A stretch of DNA of 64,000 nucleotides from positions 217,001 through 281,000 of the forward strand of contig NZ_LR134365.1 of assembly GCF_900637305.1 (NCBI RefSeq). Direction: 5' to 3'. Shown piece after piece: positions 62,336-64,000 of this stretch. The notes beneath the pieces are model-generated. The model was not told where the DNA came from. It saw only the letters and a list, made by a program, of their open reading frames with translations, and made no database searches. The DNA is from Cardiobacterium hominis. GTDB taxonomy: Bacteria; Pseudomonadota; Gammaproteobacteria; Cardiobacteriales; Cardiobacteriaceae. The position numbers and the translations under genes are program-made. Numbering within the stretch: the first letter of the stretch is position 1; each line of letters opens with the position of its first letter.

Positions 62336-63313
62336 TCAGGGTTTGAGGCAACCGCTGAGGCTATCGGCGAGCTGGTGCAGCAACTGGCCGTACATCGTCT
62401 TGCCGGGGGCGAGGTCAGCGCCAACCGGATCGAGTACCGCGGTTTTCACTTTGCCGTCCGCCGCCAGTTTGGTGACGATTTTCGCCGGGAATTGCGGCTC
62501 GCTAAAGAGGCAGACGACTTTGTTGTCGGCAATCATCTGGTGCAGTTCGCCGATGCGTTTCGCGCCCGGTTCGTGTTCGGGATCGACGCGCACGGTGCCG
62601 ACGGCATTGAGGTCGTAGTCTTTTTCAAAGTATTGGTAGGCATCGTGGAAGACCATGAACGGCCGTTTTTGCACCGCTTGCAGTTGCGCGGCAAGGTCGC
62701 TTTTCAGCGCGTCCAAAGCGGCGGCGGCCTGGGCGGCGTTGTCTTTGTATTTGGCGGCGTTGGCGCTATCGACTGCGGCCAATTCTTCCGCGACTTGATT
62801 GAGCAGCAGCTTGCTGCGCGCCACGCTCAACCACAGGTGCGCGTCGTAAGTGCCGTGGTGGTGACCGTGATGGTCATGGCCGTGTTCATGATCGTGATCG
62901 TGATGGGCATCGCCGTGGTCGTGGTCATGGTGTTCATGATCGTGGTCATCATCATCGTCGTCGCCTTCTTCCCACATGCCGCCGTGGCGGGTCGGCAGCG
63001 GGTAGAGGTTGGGCAGCCCTGCCCATTCAACGGCGTGTTCTTTTTTGCTTTTTTCCAAAAGCGGCGGCATGAAGGTTTCGAGTTCGTGGCTGACGTACAC
63101 GACGACATCCGCTTCGGCGACGCTTTTCGCATCCGCCGGTTTCATTTGGTAGCCATGCGGCGAGCCCTGTTTGATGAGCAGTTCGGGTTCGCCGACGCCA
63201 TCCATCACTTGCGCCACCAGCGAATGCAGCGGCTTGATGGTGGCGACGACTTTCGGCGCGGCGAAGGCTTGGCAGGAAACGCCCACGAGTGCGGCCAGCA
63301 GGATTTTTTTCAT
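62336..63313 (-). CDS. znuA: Periplasmic zinc-binding protein of a zinc ABC importer
   Basis: Captures Zn2+ in the periplasm for ZnuBC. Signal peptide MKKILLAALVGVSCQAFA, metal His in TIKPLHSLVAQVMDG (near 30) and GTYDAHLWLSV, and FMVFHDAYQYFEK. Between about 116 and 154 lies a His/Asp loop (landmarks DDDDDDHDHEHHDHDHG and HDHEHGHDHHGHHHG), typical of ZnuA as a zinc sensor or buffer. 325 aa. znuB and znuC are not next to it here. No clear Zur site was recognised upstream. Confidence 0.94.
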   Translation of the reverse strand: MKKILLAALVGVSCQAFAAPKVVATIKPLHSLVAQVMDGVGEPELLIKQGSPHGYQMKPADAKSVAEADVVVYVSHELETFMPPLLEKSKKEHAVEWAGLPNLYPLPTRHGGMWEEGDDDDDDHDHEHHDHDHGDAHHDHDHEHGHDHHGHHHGTYDAHLWLSVARSKLLLNQVAEELAAVDSANAAKYKDNAAQAAAALDALKSDLAAQLQAVQKRPFMVFHDAYQYFEKDYDLNAVGTVRVDPEHEPGAKRIGELHQMIADNKVVCLFSEPQFPAKIVTKLAADGKVKTAVLDPVGADLAPGKTMYGQLLHQLADSLSGCLKP

Positions 63314-63451
63314 GTTCGGTTCTCCGGTTTTGCGTGAGTTTTAGCGGAAGGCCTGCCCGGTTTTCCGTCGCAGGTCTGGTTTGCGACGCAACAGGATACG
63401 CCTCTTGCAATGGGGTAACGGTTTTTTTGTATCTAGCGCTGTTATGAAAAG

Positions 63452-63480
63452 AAAAATCCCCGCACACAGCGGGGATTTTT
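63452..63480. terminator. Bidirectional terminator after lolD
   Basis: AAAAATCCCCGC-ACACA-GCGGGGATTTTT ends next to the lolD stop codon. Confidence 0.88.
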
Positions 63481-64000
63481 TTAGGCGGTTTTTGCCTCTG
63501 GCGGGGTTTCACTCAGTTTGCCACTGACGAGGTAGAGGCAGCGGTCCATTTGCCGCGCGAGGTTCATGTCGTGGGTGACGATGATCATCGCGCCGTGCTG
63601 TTCGCCGATGAGGTTTTTCATCAGGGCAAAGGCGTGCGCGGCGTTTTCCTGGTCGAGGTTGCCGGTGGGTTCGTCGGCAAGCAGGCAATCAGGGCGGTTT
63701 ACCAGCGCGCGCGCGATTGCCGCCCGCTGCCGTTCGCCGCCGGAGAGTTCCGCCGGGCGGTGGTTCAGCCGTTCTTTCAGGCCGACGGCGGCCAGCAGTT
63801 CGCTCGCGCGTGCCAGCGCTTTTTGCGGGCGGTCGCCGCGGATTAAGAGCGGCATGGCGACGTTTTCCACCGCGCTGAATTCGGGCAGCAGGTGGTGAAA
63901 TTGGTAGACAAATCCCATGTGCTGGTTGCGCAGGCGGGTGCGGCGGGTGTCGCTGGCCTGGCTGAGATTGGTGCCGCAGAGGGTGATTTCGCCTTGTTGC
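63481..64000 (-). CDS. lolD: LolD, ATPase of the lipoprotein-releasing complex (5' part beyond window)
   Basis: ATPase of LolCDE, which releases outer-membrane lipoproteins from the inner membrane. Visible: QGEITLCGTNLSQ, the MacB/LolD-type Q-loop MGFVYQFHHLLPEFSAVENVAMPLLI, signature LSGGERQRAAIARAL, Walker B CLLADEPTGNLD and H-loop VTHDMNLA. Walker A and the first 50 or so residues lie outside. At least 173 codons are here. Confidence 0.93.
   Translation of the reverse strand, partial: QQGEITLCGTNLSQASDTRRTRLRNQHMGFVYQFHHLLPEFSAVENVAMPLLIRGDRPQKALARASELLAAVGLKERLNHRPAELSGGERQRAAIARALVNRPDCLLADEPTGNLDQENAAHAFALMKNLIGEQHGAMIIVTHDMNLARQMDRCLYLVSGKLSETPPEAKTA

Noticed and set aside
62827-63337. 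Plus-strand frame rich in Val/Ile/Met that looks like a membrane protein
   Set aside because: It is only the reverse reading of the His/Asp codon run in znuA.

Overview
The window is about 60% G+C, densely coded, and reads as chromosomal DNA of a gammaproteobacterium. DedA, PflB, PflA and PutP are very close, from memory, to the enterobacterial proteins, and recA-recX-alaS-lysC is a gammaproteobacterial order. High G+C, a fermentative gene set and repeats shared with Neisseriaceae fit an oral or mucosal organism such as Cardiobacterium. That name is an inference; no rRNA is present to settle it.

Layout. 1-16.6 kb (minus strand): the 5' two thirds of relA, an unknown secreted protein, pepN, maeB, rlmB, rnr, dedA, ilvD-ridA, the lipoprotein dolP, a porin and acpS. 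16.6-25.5 kb (minus): a translationally coupled block recA-recX-alaS-lysC behind a TPR protein gene, preceded by a three-gene ABC importer whose genes overlap by ATGA. 25.6-29 kb: kptA (RNA 2'-phosphotransferase) on the plus strand, a vapBC toxin-antitoxin pair, then the proline catabolism genes putP and putA (to 32.7 kb). 32.7-40.4 kb (plus) is the accessory stretch: a complete IS30-family element with inverted repeats; a glutathione S-transferase, ABC exporter and short-chain dehydrogenase cluster marked by Kingella-type DNA uptake sequences; yceI; a GH16 glycosidase; and a frameshifted membrane/repeat gene between direct repeats left by a collapsed tandem duplication. 40.4-44.3 kb: a large MscK-like mechanosensitive channel and an A+T-rich EexN-like lipoprotein.

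44.5-55 kb (minus) is central carbon metabolism: nagA, gapA, a small lipoprotein, pflA, pflB, pgi-pgm, and then gluQ. 55.2-62.2 kb (minus) is a sulfite-reduction locus: cysG makes siroheme, cysJ and cysI form sulfite reductase, and yeiH is a putative sulfur oxyanion exporter with an unrecognised 81-residue partner. cysG and yeiH share a nearly identical promoter block. The window ends with znuA (zinc binding) and the 3' part of lolD.

Most genes are well-known housekeeping genes and I see no clear new defence or biosynthetic system. The more unusual signals are the imported GST-ABC-SDR cluster, the shared cys promoter block with a nearby 29-bp palindrome, the small gene inside the sulfite locus, the collapsed tandem gene, a MITE-like repeat resembling those of Neisseriaceae, and abrupt synonymous-codon shifts inside putA and mscK. 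No tRNA, rRNA or CRISPR array was seen.
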